Source of the DNA: Bacteroidota bacterium
Lineage (GTDB): Bacteria > Bacteroidota > Bacteroidia > 2-12-FULL-35-15
Length of the DNA: 64,000 nt
Assembly: GCA_025963775.1 (NCBI GenBank)
Contig: JAOQAD010000040.1
Location: 186,001-250,000 of the forward strand
Direction of reading: 5' to 3'
Positions within the stretch are counted from its first letter, which is position 1. Each line of letters begins with the position of its first letter. This document shows positions 63,235 to 64,000 of the stretch, piece after piece. Below the pieces are notes generated by a model that saw only the letters and a program-made list of their open reading frames with translations, was not told the origin of the DNA and made no database searches. Both the position numbers and the translations under genes were made by a program.

Positions 63235-63354
63235 TTATACCCGGAAACCCATCACCCAAACATCATCTACCTGTTCCATCTCTCCTCTCCATTCTTCAAA
63301 GCCTTTATCCAGCCATTCTTTTTGTTTCGCCATCGGCAGTCCGGCAGCGGATAA
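63235..63354 (-). pseudogene. Remnant C-terminus of a SpoIIE phosphatase
   Basis: On the minus strand, bases 63354 to 63235 read L-S-A-A-G-L-P-M-A-K-Q and end GEMEQVDDVWVMGFRV-stop. This matches the last ~40 residues of the three intact SpoIIE proteins in the window (compare QVDDILVMGIRF and QVDDILVIGVRV). An in-frame TGA stands just upstream and the rest of the domain is missing, replaced by the promoter region of the next gene. It is a decayed fragment, probably left by a deletion. It is too short for standard gene calls. Confidence 0.8.
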
Positions 63355-63434
63355 ATATCATACTTCCTTTAAAATTCATCGGAACAGGCAGATTAAATTT
63401 TATATTAGCTGCGAAAACACTGCGCCTGCTCCCG

Positions 63435-64000
63435 ATGAACCCAAAAGCGATCTCCTCTTTACTCATAGCTGTACTCCTGATTTGCCACAATCTTTCATTT
63501 TCTCAAAAGAGCACTGCCGATTCGTTAATTGCATTGATCAGCTCCAAAGCGGATGATACCACCAGGGTGAAAGCATACAACAACCTGTTCCTTGAATATG
63601 AATTCTCGGATAATGCCAAAGCAAAAGAAGCGCTGGACAATGCATTGAAGCTTGCACAAAAAATAAAATTCAAAAAGGGTGAAGCGAAAACATACAAGCT
63701 GTTTGGCTTTTTTGCGGAAGATAAAGGTAATTATCCCGAAGCGCTGAAAAATTATTTCGCCTGCCTGAAGATCTACCAGGAGATGGGTGACAATCGTGGC
63801 CTTGGAGCTTCCTATAACGGCATCGGCACGATCTATTTTTTCCAGGATAATTTTCCGGAAGCACTCAAATATTACAATGAAGGCCTTAAGTATTACCTGG
63901 CAGCGAAAGACAAGTCCGGCATCGCCACCTCTTATAACAATCTTGGCAGCACCTACAGCAGCCAGCTAAATTATGCCGAAGCCAGAAAGAACCTGGTGGC
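63435..64000 (+). CDS. TPR-containing sensor-type protein, N-terminal part (runs off the window)
   Basis: The ATG at 63435 opens a frame that stays open to the end of the window (188 codons). The signal peptide is MNPKAISSLLIAVLLICHN ... SQKS. Then come tetratricopeptide repeats from about residue 40: AYNNLFLEYEFSD, GEAKTYKLFGFFAEDKGNYPEALKNY in parts, SYNGIGTIYFFQDNFPEALKYY and ATSYNNLGSTYSS. The TPR part resembles that of the kinase at 12008. The missing C-terminus could be a histidine kinase, a SpoIIE phosphatase or nothing, so the function is open. It lies opposite the SpoIIE remnant. Confidence 0.82.
   Translation, partial: MNPKAISSLLIAVLLICHNLSFSQKSTADSLIALISSKADDTTRVKAYNNLFLEYEFSDNAKAKEALDNALKLAQKIKFKKGEAKTYKLFGFFAEDKGNYPEALKNYFACLKIYQEMGDNRGLGASYNGIGTIYFFQDNFPEALKYYNEGLKYYLAAKDKSGIATSYNNLGSTYSSQLNYAEARKNLV

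Noticed and set aside
63305..63490. A minus-strand frame of 61 codons at the end of the window
   Set aside because: It runs opposite to the real TPR gene, while the SpoIIE remnant lies in another frame there.

Overview
The window looks like a chromosomal segment of a Bacteroidota bacterium, probably on the Chitinophagales/Sphingobacteriia side (the class is inferred, not proven). The evidence is: type IX secretion (T9SS) C-terminal sorting domains on at least five secreted proteins, a GldM-type gliding/T9SS protein, many SCK/SGC-type lipoproteins, hybrid sensors made of regulator propellers plus Y_Y_Y domains, and promoters of the form TTTG-N18-TAnnTTTG. No plasmid, phage, insertion sequence or CRISPR signature is visible. 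Most gene-free stretches hold short palindromic repeats.

Layout. 1-10.7 kb: the end of a flotillin-like gene, thyA-folA, a lipoprotein, a secreted endonuclease I, dnaK, a second lipoprotein, panB, an RluA-type pseudouridine synthase and arfB. 10.7-14.7 kb: a periplasmic amidase, then a TPR histidine kinase with its NarL-type response regulator. 15.0-25.8 kb: a surface module with a secreted FGE-like protein, a 1320-residue repeat adhesin with a T9SS tail, a propeller/Y_Y_Y/SpoIIE phosphatase and an isolated gldM. 25.8-33.7 kb: leftward housekeeping genes (ClC channel, priA, a YdcF-like protein, pfkA, a THUMP RNA methyltransferase). 33.8-39.7 kb: a T9SS cargo protein, then a lipoprotein, a small secreted protein and a large TerB/ABC fusion. 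40.0-51.5 kb: a signalling island with a LytS/LytR pair, a SiaC/SiaB pair, a lipoprotein and two SpoIIE phosphatases. 51.6-57.3 kb: methyltransferase, ZIP transporter, scramblase-like protein, T9SS propeller protein, lipoprotein and aminotransferase. 57.4-60.9 kb: the tig-clpP-clpX protein-quality operon. 61.0-64.0 kb: a T9SS protein, a truncated haemoglobin, tRNA-Leu(CAG), a broken SpoIIE fragment and the start of a TPR protein.

How the genes fit together. The most distinctive content is signal transduction. Three intact SpoIIE/PP2C phosphatases and one decayed C-terminus lie in the same window as a SiaB-type kinase and a SiaC-type phospho-acceptor. In Pseudomonas these parts form the SiaABC switch that controls a diguanylate cyclase (SiaD). 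No GGDEF protein is present here, so the output of this Bacteroidota version is open. The other theme is export to the cell surface: T9SS cargos, the adhesin and an orphan GldM. Intergenic DNA carries several palindromic repeat families, many beginning GTCAT and ending ATGAC, together with two tandem duplications and a four-copy repeat of about 140 bp.
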